From contig NZ_CP023564.1 of assembly GCF_002407065.1 (NCBI RefSeq), forward strand, positions 310,001 to 374,000: a stretch of DNA of 64,000 nucleotides, read 5' to 3'. How positions within the stretch are numbered: the stretch's first letter is position 1; every line of letters starts with the position of its first letter. A program made the translations under genes and the position numbers. The notes under the pieces are model-generated. The model made no database searches and was not told where the DNA came from. It saw only the letters and a list, made by a program, of their open reading frames with translations. The DNA comes from Brachybacterium ginsengisoli. Its GTDB lineage: Bacteria > Actinomycetota > Actinomycetes > Actinomycetales > Dermabacteraceae. Shown one piece after another: positions 1 to 9,157 of this stretch.

Positions 1-91
1 TGCGGAAAGGCCCGCGAGATTGTTGAAACGACTCAAACAAGGGTAGCACGAGAGGGTTCGGATCCGGTGGGGAGCGGGGCGGGGGCGGTTC
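1..91. other. Non-coding left edge with an operator-like motif
   Basis: No gene is visible in this stretch, which lies past the stop of the PL4 lyase gene. Bases 21-30 read TGTTGAAACG, followed by ACTCAAACA, an imperfect inverted repeat of the kind bound by LacI-family repressors. The same ten bases occur on the minus strand at 9198-9189, just before the first gene of the importer operon, so one regulator could see both. Whatever gene this would control lies outside the window to the left. Confidence 0.35.
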
Positions 92-2029
92 TCAGAGCAT
101 GCGCAGGCGGAGCGCGTCGTAGGTTGCCTGGACGGCGACGTCCGGGACGTCCTCATTGATGGTCATGGTGATCGTGTTCTCCCCGGCCCGCAGGTCCTTG
201 CCGGGCAGTCGGAAGGACCTGCGATAGTTCCGTGCTCGATTCGCGCTGCGATAGATCGCCCCGCGGGCGTCGTCGCCGAGGAACTCCCAGACCTGCGGTG
301 CACCGTCGTTGCAGCGCACCGTCAAGGTGCTGGGGAGGTCCGGATTCGGCACGGCGGAATCCAGTGACCAGCCCGCCAGGGCGATCGTCAGCTCCGCCGT
401 CCGGTCCCGAGCCGGTGCGCTACGGAGATCGAAGATGATCCGCCATGGCGCGGCGGGTTCGCCGTCGACCAGCTGGGGCTGCGTGAAGTACCAGTCCGGG
501 TGCTCGGCCCCGATCACGTGCTCGACCCCGTCGGGGAACAGCTCCGAGTACTCGGAGAGGCTGTCATAACGCCGTGCTCGTGCGCCGCCGGGGAACTCCA
601 CGGAGGTGCCGTCCGGGGAACCGATCTGCCAGAGCTGCTCAGGGGGCCGGGTCCCTTCGCCCTGTGAGCTCACGTCCGACGCTCGCCACCGGACCGTCAG
701 GCGAAGATCCCCCTCCACCTCGACACCGTCCTGTACGTGCTGGTCCCAGATGCCGTCTCTGCGGACCGTGAGGCGATAGGTCCCCGGTCGCACCCCCTCC
801 AGCCGGAAGCTGCCGTCGGGGCTCGTCGAGCTCCAGTGCTGGAAGCCCTCGGTGGTGTCCTGGGCCGGCACACCCTCGTCGGAGAGGACCACCAGCGCAC
901 CGTCGGGGCCGTGCTGCTCGCCGCGATCGGCGCCGAGGAGCTGCACCCGGCCGCTGACCGTCGCCCGTTTCGTGGTGGGGACCCAGCCTTCAAGACCCGC
1001 AGCATCGTAGAGGCGGAGGTGCTCGGGGTCCGCCACGCGCTGCTCGGCCTGCGCTCGCAGCTCCTCCGGTGAGCCGGCGACGCCGAGATGCACGTAGTGC
1101 GGGCCGTACGTCTTGGACCAGTCCCCGTCGACGACCACGGGGCGGGCGCCGTAGTGCGTCGCGTGCGGCTCCAGGAGGAGGACGGGGGCGTCGCTCGTCT
1201 GATGCAGGGTGAGGTCCTGGCGGTCCGGACCACCGTTGAAGCTACTGCGATCAGAGAGGACGGCGAAGGCGCCCACCCAGCGGTCCTCGAGTCGGCCGTA
1301 CAGGCCGTGCACCGCATGCTCGCGCATCGAGATCGCCCAGTCGTACTTGGTGTAGTGACGCCGTGCATAGGCGCTGTCGAGGCCGTCGAGGTCGTAGGTA
1401 GCATCCATGACCATCTCCGCTGCGGCAAGCTCGGCGGGCGTCGGCAGGAGGGCCGCCCCCGCTCGCCACGGCTCGCCGAACTCGTCGTCCTCGAGGCTCG
1501 CGTGCGTGAAGATCTCCGGATCCAGCCAGCACACGAAGCGATGCTGCTCGATGCTGATCGCCGGGTGGCCTTCCTGGTGGGCGAAGCGAGGAGCCAGGTG
1601 GAATCCCGCCTCGCCGGCCCGAAAGAGGTACACCCGGTCCCGACGGTACGGAGCGCCGGTCGATGGAGGGATCGTCACCGTCACCACCACGGCGTCCGCG
1701 ACGCGCCGCACCTCGTAGCCCACGCTCTGCTGGGGCATCTCGACCAGCTCGCCGAGCACCGTGACGTTCTGGTCGAATCGTCCCCTGCCCTTCTCCCCGA
1801 TCAGCTCCTGTCCGTCGAGCTGCAGAGAGGTCATCCGTCCGTCGGACTCCTTCCACAGCACGGCGCGGACCCGGCCGTTGTCGATGATGATCTCGGTGGG
1901 GGTCTCGGTGACCTCGGGCATGGCTGTTCTCGCGGGGTCCGCAGAGGCAGAGGGGAGCACCCCTGTCGCCAGGAGCGAGCCGGCGGCTGCGCCGGCGGTG
2001 AGATGGAAGCTGCGGCGGGTGATCGGCAT
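92..2029 (-). CDS. Secreted rhamnogalacturonan lyase, polysaccharide lyase family 4 (PL4)
   Basis: This 645-residue protein matches the three-part build of PL4 lyases, which cut the rhamnose-galacturonic acid backbone of RG-I by beta-elimination. A large beta-rich catalytic region spans about residues 30-350. A small fibronectin-like domain (around 355-455, with GTYRLTVRRDG) and a carbohydrate-binding jelly-roll domain (around 465-645, with LWQIGSPDGT and a C-terminal YDALRLRML) follow. The N-terminus has a twin-arginine signal (ITRRSF) and an Ala-rich cleavage region, so export through Tat is likely. The start at 2029 is chosen because AGAGGA lies just upstream; longer readings run into the neighbouring gene. 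It is the last gene of the minus-strand cluster that begins near 9157. The catalytic Lys/His pair was not aligned. Confidence 0.85.
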   Translation of the reverse strand: MPITRRSFHLTAGAAAGSLLATGVLPSASADPARTAMPEVTETPTEIIIDNGRVRAVLWKESDGRMTSLQLDGQELIGEKGRGRFDQNVTVLGELVEMPQQSVGYEVRRVADAVVVTVTIPPSTGAPYRRDRVYLFRAGEAGFHLAPRFAHQEGHPAISIEQHRFVCWLDPEIFTHASLEDDEFGEPWRAGAALLPTPAELAAAEMVMDATYDLDGLDSAYARRHYTKYDWAISMREHAVHGLYGRLEDRWVGAFAVLSDRSSFNGGPDRQDLTLHQTSDAPVLLLEPHATHYGARPVVVDGDWSKTYGPHYVHLGVAGSPEELRAQAEQRVADPEHLRLYDAAGLEGWVPTTKRATVSGRVQLLGADRGEQHGPDGALVVLSDEGVPAQDTTEGFQHWSSTSPDGSFRLEGVRPGTYRLTVRRDGIWDQHVQDGVEVEGDLRLTVRWRASDVSSQGEGTRPPEQLWQIGSPDGTSVEFPGGARARRYDSLSEYSELFPDGVEHVIGAEHPDWYFTQPQLVDGEPAAPWRIIFDLRSAPARDRTAELTIALAGWSLDSAVPNPDLPSTLTVRCNDGAPQVWEFLGDDARGAIYRSANRARNYRRSFRLPGKDLRAGENTITMTINEDVPDVAVQATYDALRLRML

Positions 2030-2075
2030 GAGGTCCTCTTCGTCGAAGGTGGATGCGGTGTCGTGCTCGGGGGCG

Positions 2076-3413
2076 TCAGAGCGGGAGCGAGAACGAACCG
2101 ACGTCGACCGTGCACCCCTGGGAGAAGGACTGGTCGGCGGCGATGCCGATGGCGGCGCTTCGCAGGCCGTCGGTCCAGGTCGCGCGGCGCCCCAGAGGAT
2201 CCGGAGCATCGCCGACGAAAATGTCCTCCAGGAGCATCGCGTCGCCACCGCCATGGCCGCCACGCCCCTCGGGGATGGGGATCTCGACCGCCCGCTCCCA
2301 CTGGCGCTGGAGACGCAGCGTGCTCCGGCGCGGGCGGACCTCGGAGGCCGAGGTGGTGGAGGCCCCCTCTTCCTGGGAGCTCGGGTCGATCTCCGCATCG
2401 GCGGTCGCCCGATGGGGGCGCTCGCACACGTCGAGCTCGATCCTGCCGCGGGTGCCGTTCAGGGCCACCCGGTATCCCTCCCAGGGCGCGTAGGCATACA
2501 GGCTGTAGGTCAGCGCCGCTCCGCCGCGGTACCCCACCAGCACGTTCATGGTGTCTTCGATGGTGACGCCCTCGCCGAACACGTTCTGGTCCCGCGCATA
2601 GCCGTCGGCCCGCTCGGCGTCGAGGTTGAGCGCCCGCAGACGGTCATCCGCCGCCAGATCGACGCGGAAGGGATCGGAGGGCGGAAGCTCCCGGCTGGTG
2701 CGGGCCGACGGATCCACGCCGTGCTCCGCCGCGTGCTCGGCTCCGTAGAACCGTCTCGACCCCAGCGCGGTCACCTGGGCGGGTGAGTCGCCGAGCCACC
2801 AGTTGACCAGGTCGAAGTGGTGCGAGGCCTTGTGGATCTGCAGGCCGCCGGACATCTCCTTCTGTCGGTGCCAGCGACGGAAGTAGTCCGCCCCATGGCC
2901 CGTGTCGAGCAGCCACTCGAAGTGCACAGAGGTCACGGTGCCGATGGAGCCGTCGGCCACCAGCTGGCGCACCAGGGTGTTGCGCGGCGAGTATCGGTAG
3001 TTGAAGGTCATCAGGATGCGACCCGAGGATCGCTGCGCGGCCCCCGCGATCGCGCGCGCCTTCTCGGCGGTGGTGGTGATCGGCTTCTCGACCACGACAT
3101 CGAGGTCATGGGCCAGGGCGCGCACGATGTAGTCGCTGTGGAGGGCGTCGGGGGTGGTGATCACGATGACATCGGGGGACGTGGCGGCGACCATCGCGTC
3201 GAAGTCATCCGGGGCCCAGGAGGAGGGAACCGGGGTGGAGGGCGACAGCTCGGCGACGAGCCGGTCGTAGTACTGCATTCGGATGGGGTTCGTGTCGCAC
3301 CAGGCGACCGGCGTCCCAGCGTCCGCATGCTGGCCGAGGACGGCCCGGACGTACATCTCGCAGCGATGGCCGGTGCCTACGAAGGCGAAGCGGCGGGGTC
3401 GAGGGGTGTTCAT
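2076..3413 (-). CDS. Gfo/Idh/MocA-family NAD(P)-dependent oxidoreductase
   Basis: The 445-residue protein opens with a Rossmann nucleotide-binding segment (FVGTGHR, residues 11-17) and carries the EKP motif of the family at 109-111, where the lysine is the usual catalytic residue. No signal peptide is seen, so it should act in the cytoplasm. Members oxidise or reduce sugars and sugar acids, or trans-eliminate glycosidic bonds; the substrate here cannot be read from sequence. It sits between a PL4 lyase and a glycosidase in an importer operon, which points to processing of imported RG-I fragments. The start at 3413 has AGGAGA about eight bases upstream; a Met six codons earlier lacks such a site. 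Confidence 0.85.
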   Translation of the reverse strand: MNTPRPRRFAFVGTGHRCEMYVRAVLGQHADAGTPVAWCDTNPIRMQYYDRLVAELSPSTPVPSSWAPDDFDAMVAATSPDVIVITTPDALHSDYIVRALAHDLDVVVEKPITTTAEKARAIAGAAQRSSGRILMTFNYRYSPRNTLVRQLVADGSIGTVTSVHFEWLLDTGHGADYFRRWHRQKEMSGGLQIHKASHHFDLVNWWLGDSPAQVTALGSRRFYGAEHAAEHGVDPSARTSRELPPSDPFRVDLAADDRLRALNLDAERADGYARDQNVFGEGVTIEDTMNVLVGYRGGAALTYSLYAYAPWEGYRVALNGTRGRIELDVCERPHRATADAEIDPSSQEEGASTTSASEVRPRRSTLRLQRQWERAVEIPIPEGRGGHGGGDAMLLEDIFVGDAPDPLGRRATWTDGLRSAAIGIAADQSFSQGCTVDVGSFSLPL

Positions 3414-3467
3414 GAAGCTCTTCTCCTGCACCCCTAGGGGCGCGGCTCGGACGGGAGGCGGATGATC

Positions 3468-5576
3468 TCAGGGGGAGGGGATGAAGCCCTCGGAACGGAT
3501 GTCCCAGTCGGGCGGCAGCCCGGGGCACGGGCGGTCGGGGGACCCGTCCCAGCCGCCGGCCATCAGGGCGATCGCGGACAACAGCCCTCCGTTCCCGGGC
3601 AGGTAGAGCGGCAGCGAAGCCGTCTGTCGGTTGTGACCGTTGGCGAGAACGACGTTCTTTCCGGTGTCGGTGAGGAGCAGGTCGACGGCCTGGTCGGGTC
3701 GTCCCAGCCGGGCGGCGGTCATGGCCATGACGGGGTAGTCCCATCCCCATGTGCTCGACCAGTCCCAGTTCGAGAGCACGTCGTCGAGGGTTGCCCCCAT
3801 GACACCCGCATCGATCAGCGCCGTCCCCGGCAGCACGCCGAGGGCGCACAGCATCGAGGGGTGGTCCGATCGGATGGTCCATGGCGAGATCCCGATCGCG
3901 GGGTAGATCCCGTTCCGCGGCGTCGGAGCACGCATGCCCTCGTGCACGGCCACCCACTTCTCGGGCGGCTCCTGGCCCCGTTCGCGGACCCACTCACAGG
4001 CCAGCCCCAGCGCCCAGTGCCACGCGATGAGCTCGAAAGTGGGATTGCGAACCTCTCGCCGCATGCCGCCGTAGCTTTCCTGCGCAGGGATCAGCGGAGG
4101 GGGCAGCTCGTAGCCGTGCTCGGTGCGGATCGCGAAGGACGCCATGAAGTCCGCGGTGGCACGGATCAGGTCGTCGAACTCGTCGGTGACCTCTCGCGCC
4201 GCCTCCCCTCCCTGATCGTGAATCGCAGCGCGGCGCAGCAGCTCGACGTAGTGGATCGGGTGGGTCTGCTGCCAGATCAGGAACGGAGCGATCCCGCTGG
4301 GAGTCTCCTCGCCCTCGGGGCCGACCTGCTTGGGCCAGCGGGCGCCCTCGAAACCCTGCAGGGAAGCCATGTCCAGGGCGCGCGGCAGGATCGTCCGGTA
4401 CCAGCTCAAGCTGCGTCTCAGCAGTTGGGGCCGTCCCCAGAGCGGGAAGTGCGCGGAGTGCCACCAGTGCATCTCCAGATGCGACTTCCCGCGCCAGGAG
4501 TTGCAGACCAGGCCGGTCTCCTGCGGCGGCATCTCGCCGGAGCAGTGGATGGCGGTGAGGTACTGGGAGAGCACGACGCGCCTCTCGAGCTCCTCGGCGC
4601 GCGGGTCGTCGACCGCTCCGAGGTCGAGCGCGGCACCGGAGTCCCAGAAGTCCCGCCAGTGCGAGGCGCAGCGTTCCTGGACCATGTCGACGTCCAACGG
4701 CTCGTCCTCGCGGCCCGGGGGGAGGAAGTCAAGGACGAGATCCATATCGGGGGTCGGCGACGTCAGTTCCACGAGGTGCTCTTCGGAGGAGGAGACCTCG
4801 GCATCGCTCCGGAGCAGAACGCTGTACCGGGTGTCGTCCAGCTCGCGCTCGACACGCCACAGACCCTCGGCGAGGCGCTCGGTCGCAGAGCCGTGGCGGC
4901 TCGGCGATCCCCAGTCCTGAGCGTTGTGCCAGGCCGTGTTCCCGTAGCTGAAGGTCAGAGCGACGGAGAGGCCGTGCTGCAGCGCGGAGGATCGGATCCT
5001 CGCCGCGACAGCGCTGCGCTGCGGATCGCAGCAGGTCTCCACGTCGACCCGGTGACCCTCGATCTCCCACTGCGAGGTGATGGTTCCGGTCAGCAGCTCG
5101 AGCCGCTGTCGCACGGGAACCACCTCGCCGAGCTCGAGCGGCCGGCCGTGCCGGCGGAACCCGATGGTCCCCAGATCGAGGCGGTGGGGGTTTCCGCGGA
5201 GCACGAGGTCCTGGGGTCCGGAGCCCTTCTCGGTGCCGCCGGAGACCGACCCGTGCATGTCGACGTACTGGACAGGTCCTCGATCGGAGTCGTACCAGGT
5301 CAGCGAATCCCTCCAGGAGAACTCCGCAGCGTCGGGGTTCCGGTGCCAACCCCAGGTAGACAGCGTCCCGAGCAGGGTGCCGGGGTCCTCGGCGGGATCG
5401 CGGGGCGACACCGGATACGACGTCGGCAGCGACTGGAGTCCTGTGGCGTCGACCGTCACGGCGAAGTTGCCGTTCCCCGTTCCCAAGGGAGATCTCGGGT
5501 CGATCCCGGTGAGCACGACGTCGTGCCGGGAGACGAGGGCGCGACGGTCGATGCCCCGACGGAGGGCAGTGGTCAC
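3468..5576 (-). CDS. Predicted (alpha/alpha)6-barrel glycosidase, family not certain
   Basis: This 702-residue protein has an N-terminal beta-rich half (roughly 1-280) and a C-terminal helical half with GKSHLEMHWWH, GARWPKQVGPEG, FLIWQQTHPIHY and WDYPVMAMTAARLG. That layout is known from GH65/GH95-type and related six-hairpin glycosidases, but I cannot place it in a numbered family. No signal peptide is present, so it should act inside the cell on imported oligosaccharide. The GTG start at 5576 overlaps the TGA of the upstream binding-protein gene (GTGA), so translation is probably coupled. Because no GH105/GH88 enzyme is seen nearby, it is a candidate for removing the end residue of lyase products; this is inference. 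Confidence 0.7.
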   Translation of the reverse strand: MTTALRRGIDRRALVSRHDVVLTGIDPRSPLGTGNGNFAVTVDATGLQSLPTSYPVSPRDPAEDPGTLLGTLSTWGWHRNPDAAEFSWRDSLTWYDSDRGPVQYVDMHGSVSGGTEKGSGPQDLVLRGNPHRLDLGTIGFRRHGRPLELGEVVPVRQRLELLTGTITSQWEIEGHRVDVETCCDPQRSAVAARIRSSALQHGLSVALTFSYGNTAWHNAQDWGSPSRHGSATERLAEGLWRVERELDDTRYSVLLRSDAEVSSSEEHLVELTSPTPDMDLVLDFLPPGREDEPLDVDMVQERCASHWRDFWDSGAALDLGAVDDPRAEELERRVVLSQYLTAIHCSGEMPPQETGLVCNSWRGKSHLEMHWWHSAHFPLWGRPQLLRRSLSWYRTILPRALDMASLQGFEGARWPKQVGPEGEETPSGIAPFLIWQQTHPIHYVELLRRAAIHDQGGEAAREVTDEFDDLIRATADFMASFAIRTEHGYELPPPLIPAQESYGGMRREVRNPTFELIAWHWALGLACEWVRERGQEPPEKWVAVHEGMRAPTPRNGIYPAIGISPWTIRSDHPSMLCALGVLPGTALIDAGVMGATLDDVLSNWDWSSTWGWDYPVMAMTAARLGRPDQAVDLLLTDTGKNVVLANGHNRQTASLPLYLPGNGGLLSAIALMAGGWDGSPDRPCPGLPPDWDIRSEGFIPSP

Positions 5577-7180
5577 TTCTCGCCCGCCAGGAGGGCGAGG
5601 TACTCGTCGCGGATCGCGTCGCCGCCTGCGGCCTTCCAGTCGGCCACTGCGGTGTCGAAGTCGGCGACCGGCCGGCGGCCCTGCACGATCTCGTCCATCA
5701 TCGCCGAGACGGCCTTGCTGATCTGGCCGCCCTTGCGGGTGTCGGTCTCGGAGTACATGCCCTCCGTGGGATCCGGGACGCTCTCGGGGATCACAGCCAG
5801 CATGTGCTCGTGCTCGCGGCGGATCCCCTGTTCGCTGCCCGGGTGGTAGAGCACCATCGGGGCGTCTGCGATGTACTGCTGCCCTAGGTACAGCTCCCCC
5901 TGGGTCTCGGGGTTCGGCACCGGGTCGCCGCCATCCATCTCGTAGTGAACGCCGTCGACGCCGAACTTGCGGAAGAGGTACTCCTCGGTCCCGAAGGGGG
6001 CGGCGAGCCAGTTCATGATCGATAGCAGGGTCTCCGTCCGCTCCGCGGACGACTTGTTCAGCGCGACGATGCTGTGCGTGGGGGAGCGGCGCCACAGCGC
6101 GCCGCGGCCGCCGTCGAAGCCGACCATGTCGATTGCGGAGAGGGCGAAATCGTCCGCCTTCCCCAGGGCGAGGTAGGCGGGCCACGCGCTGTAGGAATCA
6201 CCGGTGAAGTACGCCGTCCCTGCCATGAACCACTGCTTGTACTGGGCGCTGTTCGAGGCGAAGGAATCGGGGACCACGACGCCGGCCTCGACGACCTTCC
6301 GGGTGGCCTCGAGAGCCTCCTTCATCTGGGGGTGCTCGTAGGAGCGGGTCAGCTCACCGCCCTCGTAGCTCCATACGTTGGGGACCGCGAGCATCTGCTG
6401 GATGTAGTTCCCCGGTGCGGACGTGAAGGCCCAGACGTTGCCCCGTTCGTCGGTGACCTCTGTGGCGAGGTCGAGGAGCTCCTCGAAGTTCTTCGGTCCG
6501 GAGTCGATCCCCAGGGAGTCCAGCAGATCCTGGCGCTGGTAGAGGATCGTGCACTGCATGACGCCGCGGGGGATCGGGACCGCCATGATCTTCCCGTCGA
6601 GCATGACGTTCTGCCAGCTCTCGGTCGGTATGTTCGCGAGCATCGGGTAGTTCGCGATCGCGTCCCCCGACAGGTGCTCGCTCAGATCCACGGCCTTCGC
6701 CTGCAGCATCTGGGGAACGGAGTTCGCACCGCGGGAGACCTGGAAGATGTCGGGGAGATCGTCTCCCGTCATCACCGTCGCGAACTTCGCGTCGTAGTCG
6801 TTCGCCGGGGTGATCGCGATCTGGAACTCGGAGCCGATCCGATCGTTGAGCTCCTGCCAGTACTTGTTCTGATCCATCGACGGCGGGATCGGTTCCGAGG
6901 ACTGGGCCATCAGCGTGACGGGTTCGCCATCTCCCGGGGTCCCCTCGATCGCCTTCGTGGGTGAGTCCGGATACGTGAAGAATGCAGGCGGGATGCCGTC
7001 CTCGGTCCCTTCGAGGTCAGGGGTGACGCCGGCGTACCGGGTGTAGGTCGGGAACTCCCCGCTGCCGGAGACGGTCGCGGCGGGACCGGATCCGCCACAG
7101 CCGGTGAGCGAGGCACTGGTGAGGACCCCGAGGGCGGCTGAGCCTGCGAGGAGCGAGCGGCGGGGGAGCGTGAAAGACAT
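5573..7180 (-). CDS. Carbohydrate ABC importer substrate-binding lipoprotein (LplA/YtcQ type, cluster A)
   Basis: This 535-residue extracellular binding protein starts with a twin-arginine motif (LPRRSLLAG) and a lipobox LTGC with Cys28 as the likely lipid anchor. The body has family features of LplA/YtcQ binding proteins, including a long N-terminal segment before the first lobe and ELNDRIG and IFQVSRG. It should capture oligosaccharides, probably pectin-derived because of its PL4 neighbour, and hand them to the permeases at 7215-9157. AGGAGA lies seven bases before the ATG at 7180. The stop overlaps the GTG of the downstream glycosidase. No ATPase gene is in the operon. Confidence 0.9.
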   Translation of the reverse strand: MSFTLPRRSLLAGSAALGVLTSASLTGCGGSGPAATVSGSGEFPTYTRYAGVTPDLEGTEDGIPPAFFTYPDSPTKAIEGTPGDGEPVTLMAQSSEPIPPSMDQNKYWQELNDRIGSEFQIAITPANDYDAKFATVMTGDDLPDIFQVSRGANSVPQMLQAKAVDLSEHLSGDAIANYPMLANIPTESWQNVMLDGKIMAVPIPRGVMQCTILYQRQDLLDSLGIDSGPKNFEELLDLATEVTDERGNVWAFTSAPGNYIQQMLAVPNVWSYEGGELTRSYEHPQMKEALEATRKVVEAGVVVPDSFASNSAQYKQWFMAGTAYFTGDSYSAWPAYLALGKADDFALSAIDMVGFDGGRGALWRRSPTHSIVALNKSSAERTETLLSIMNWLAAPFGTEEYLFRKFGVDGVHYEMDGGDPVPNPETQGELYLGQQYIADAPMVLYHPGSEQGIRREHEHMLAVIPESVPDPTEGMYSETDTRKGGQISKAVSAMMDEIVQGRRPVADFDTAVADWKAAGGDAIRDEYLALLAGEK

Positions 7181-7214
7181 GGTGATCTCCTGTGATCGAG
7201 GTCGTGGAACGGGG

Positions 7215-8150
7215 TCAGCCCTTGACGGCGCCGGTGAGGACGCCCTTGGCGAAGTGCTTCTGCAGGAAGGGGTAGATGACGAGGATCGGCACCAGGGAGA
7301 TGACGAGGATCGCCATCTGGATGGAGGGTTGGGGCGGCAGCGACTCCAGCGTCGAGAGATCGCCCTGATCGAGCTGCGCATTGTTGATGACATAGGTCCG
7401 CAGAACGAGCTGCAGAGGCCATCTGGCCGAATCGTTGAGGTAGATCATGGCGTTGAAGAACGAGTTCCAGTAGCCCACCGCATAGAACAACCCGATGACG
7501 GCCAGCACCGCTTTGGAGAGCGGCAGGACGATGCGTCCAAACACCTGGAGCTCGCTGGCCCCGTCGATCTTCGCGGACTCGATGAGCTCCGCCGGAATTC
7601 CCCCGAAGAATGCACGCATGACGATCACGTTGAAGGCGCTGATCATCGTCGGGATGATGAGTGCCGCCAGCGAATCGATCAGCCCCACCCCGCGCACCAC
7701 CAGATACGAGGGGATGAGCCCGGGGGAGAAGAGCAGCCCGAACAGGACCAGCATCAGCATCGTCCTGCCGGCGAAGAGGCCGGGCCGGGAGAGCGCGTAC
7801 CCCAGGAGGCTCGTCACCGCGAGCGAGCTGAGGGTGCCGACGATGGTGACGAAGGCGGAGACCGCGAGGGCCTGGGTGACCACGCCTCCTCCGAGGATGG
7901 AGGAGTAGGCCTCCCAGTGGAGCGAGTCGGGGAGGAGGACGAACCCGCCGTTGCGCGTGACATGCTCGGGGCTCGACACGCTGGTGGAGAAGATGCCGAC
8001 GAATGGAACGATCACCAGCGAGCAGCAGATCGTGAAGGCGATGCCCTTGAGGATCCGCAGGGGAAGGCTCGGGGCCTCCATGCCGTTGGCGGTGCGCCGC
8101 CGTCTCCGACGTGGTCGGGCCGTGGACTGTTCATGCGTTATGGCGGTCAT
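7215..8150 (-). CDS. lplC: Carbohydrate ABC importer permease, LplC/YtcP type (cluster A)
   Basis: The 311-residue inner-membrane protein has about six hydrophobic segments after a basic N-terminus (ARPRRRRRR). It carries the ATPase-docking EAA-type loop (ELIESAKIDGAS) near residue 190, then the family-typical YPFLQKHFAKG and a terminal AVKG. It pairs with the LplB-type permease, whose stop codon it overlaps (ATGA at 8147-8150). Together they form the channel for the sugar delivered by the binding protein at 5573-7180. The ATPase must come from another locus. Confidence 0.92.
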   Translation of the reverse strand: MTAITHEQSTARPRRRRRRTANGMEAPSLPLRILKGIAFTICCSLVIVPFVGIFSTSVSSPEHVTRNGGFVLLPDSLHWEAYSSILGGGVVTQALAVSAFVTIVGTLSSLAVTSLLGYALSRPGLFAGRTMLMLVLFGLLFSPGLIPSYLVVRGVGLIDSLAALIIPTMISAFNVIVMRAFFGGIPAELIESAKIDGASELQVFGRIVLPLSKAVLAVIGLFYAVGYWNSFFNAMIYLNDSARWPLQLVLRTYVINNAQLDQGDLSTLESLPPQPSIQMAILVISLVPILVIYPFLQKHFAKGVLTGAVKG

Positions 8151-9157
8151 CCCTTGTACACCCCGTTCTCCCCGAAGATGTGGGCGAGCTTGTTGGCTGC
8201 GAGTACGAGGATCACGCCCACCAGGCCCTTGACCAGGCCGACTGCTGTCGAGACTCCCCAGCTGCCACCCACGATCCCGTTGTTGTAGACGTAGGTTTCG
8301 AGGACCTCCGAGTGGGCGATGCCCACGGCCGGCTGCTGGAGGATGATCTGCTCGAATCCCACGGACAGGGAATCGCCCAGCTTCAGGATGAGCAGCAGGA
8401 TCACGATCCCCTTGATGCCCGGGAGCGTCACGTGCCACATCTGGCGCCAGCGGCCTGCGCCGTCCACGGATGATGCCTCGTACAGGGTGGAGTCGATCTG
8501 GGAGAGCGCCGCCAGGAAGATGATGGTCGACCAGCCGGTGTCCTTCCAGATCACCTGCGCCGTGATCAGCCCGAAGAAGATGTCGGGATTCCCGAGGATG
8601 TCGAGGGTCTCCCATCCGTTCGCACGGAGGAAGTTGTTGAGGAGTCCTGCGCCGCCGAGCATGCTCTGGAACAGGGCGACCACCACGACCCAGGAGAGGA
8701 AATGGGGCAGGTAGAGCACGGACTGGATCACTCGCTTGAGCCTCTCGGACAGCAGGCTGTTGAGCGAGAGCGCGAGGATGATCGGGGCGGGGAACACCAG
8801 GACGGTCTGGATCAGGGTGAGCACCAGCGTGTTCTTCAACGCGATGAGGAACGCGGAGTCGCCGTTGACGAGGACCGAGAAGTTCTCGAGCCCCACCCAG
8901 ATCGAATCCCGGATGCCGAGGAAGGGCTGGTAGTCCTGAAAGGCGATCACGTTGCCCAGCAGCGCCACGTAGTGGAACACGATGAACAGCAGCATGCCGG
9001 GAAGTGCGAAGAGAAGCAGCGCCCTATCGCGCCGCAGACGCGTACGCCAGGAGAGCGGGGGGCGGGGCGGAGGTGGGGAGGGGGAGTCGTCGGGCGAGGA
9101 GGTCTCACCGGACGCTCCGGGTGACGGAGGAACTCTTCCGTCGATGGCTGAAGTCAT
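8147..9157 (-). CDS. lplB: Carbohydrate ABC importer permease, LplB/YteP type (cluster A)
   Basis: This 336-residue membrane protein has a Pro/Ser-rich cytoplasmic N-terminus and about six membrane spans. The EAA loop reads LYEASSVDGAG near residue 225. LplB hallmarks include AFQDYQPFLGI, YLPHFLSWVV and a C-terminus near FGENGVYKG. It is the first gene of the minus-strand operon that runs to the PL4 gene. The start at 9157 has GTGGAG upstream; two further in-frame Met codons at 9199 and 9280 lie inside the regulatory region and lack a clear site, so they are less likely. Confidence 0.9.
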   Translation of the reverse strand: MTSAIDGRVPPSPGASGETSSPDDSPSPPPPRPPLSWRTRLRRDRALLLFALPGMLLFIVFHYVALLGNVIAFQDYQPFLGIRDSIWVGLENFSVLVNGDSAFLIALKNTLVLTLIQTVLVFPAPIILALSLNSLLSERLKRVIQSVLYLPHFLSWVVVVALFQSMLGGAGLLNNFLRANGWETLDILGNPDIFFGLITAQVIWKDTGWSTIIFLAALSQIDSTLYEASSVDGAGRWRQMWHVTLPGIKGIVILLLILKLGDSLSVGFEQIILQQPAVGIAHSEVLETYVYNNGIVGGSWGVSTAVGLVKGLVGVILVLAANKLAHIFGENGVYKG

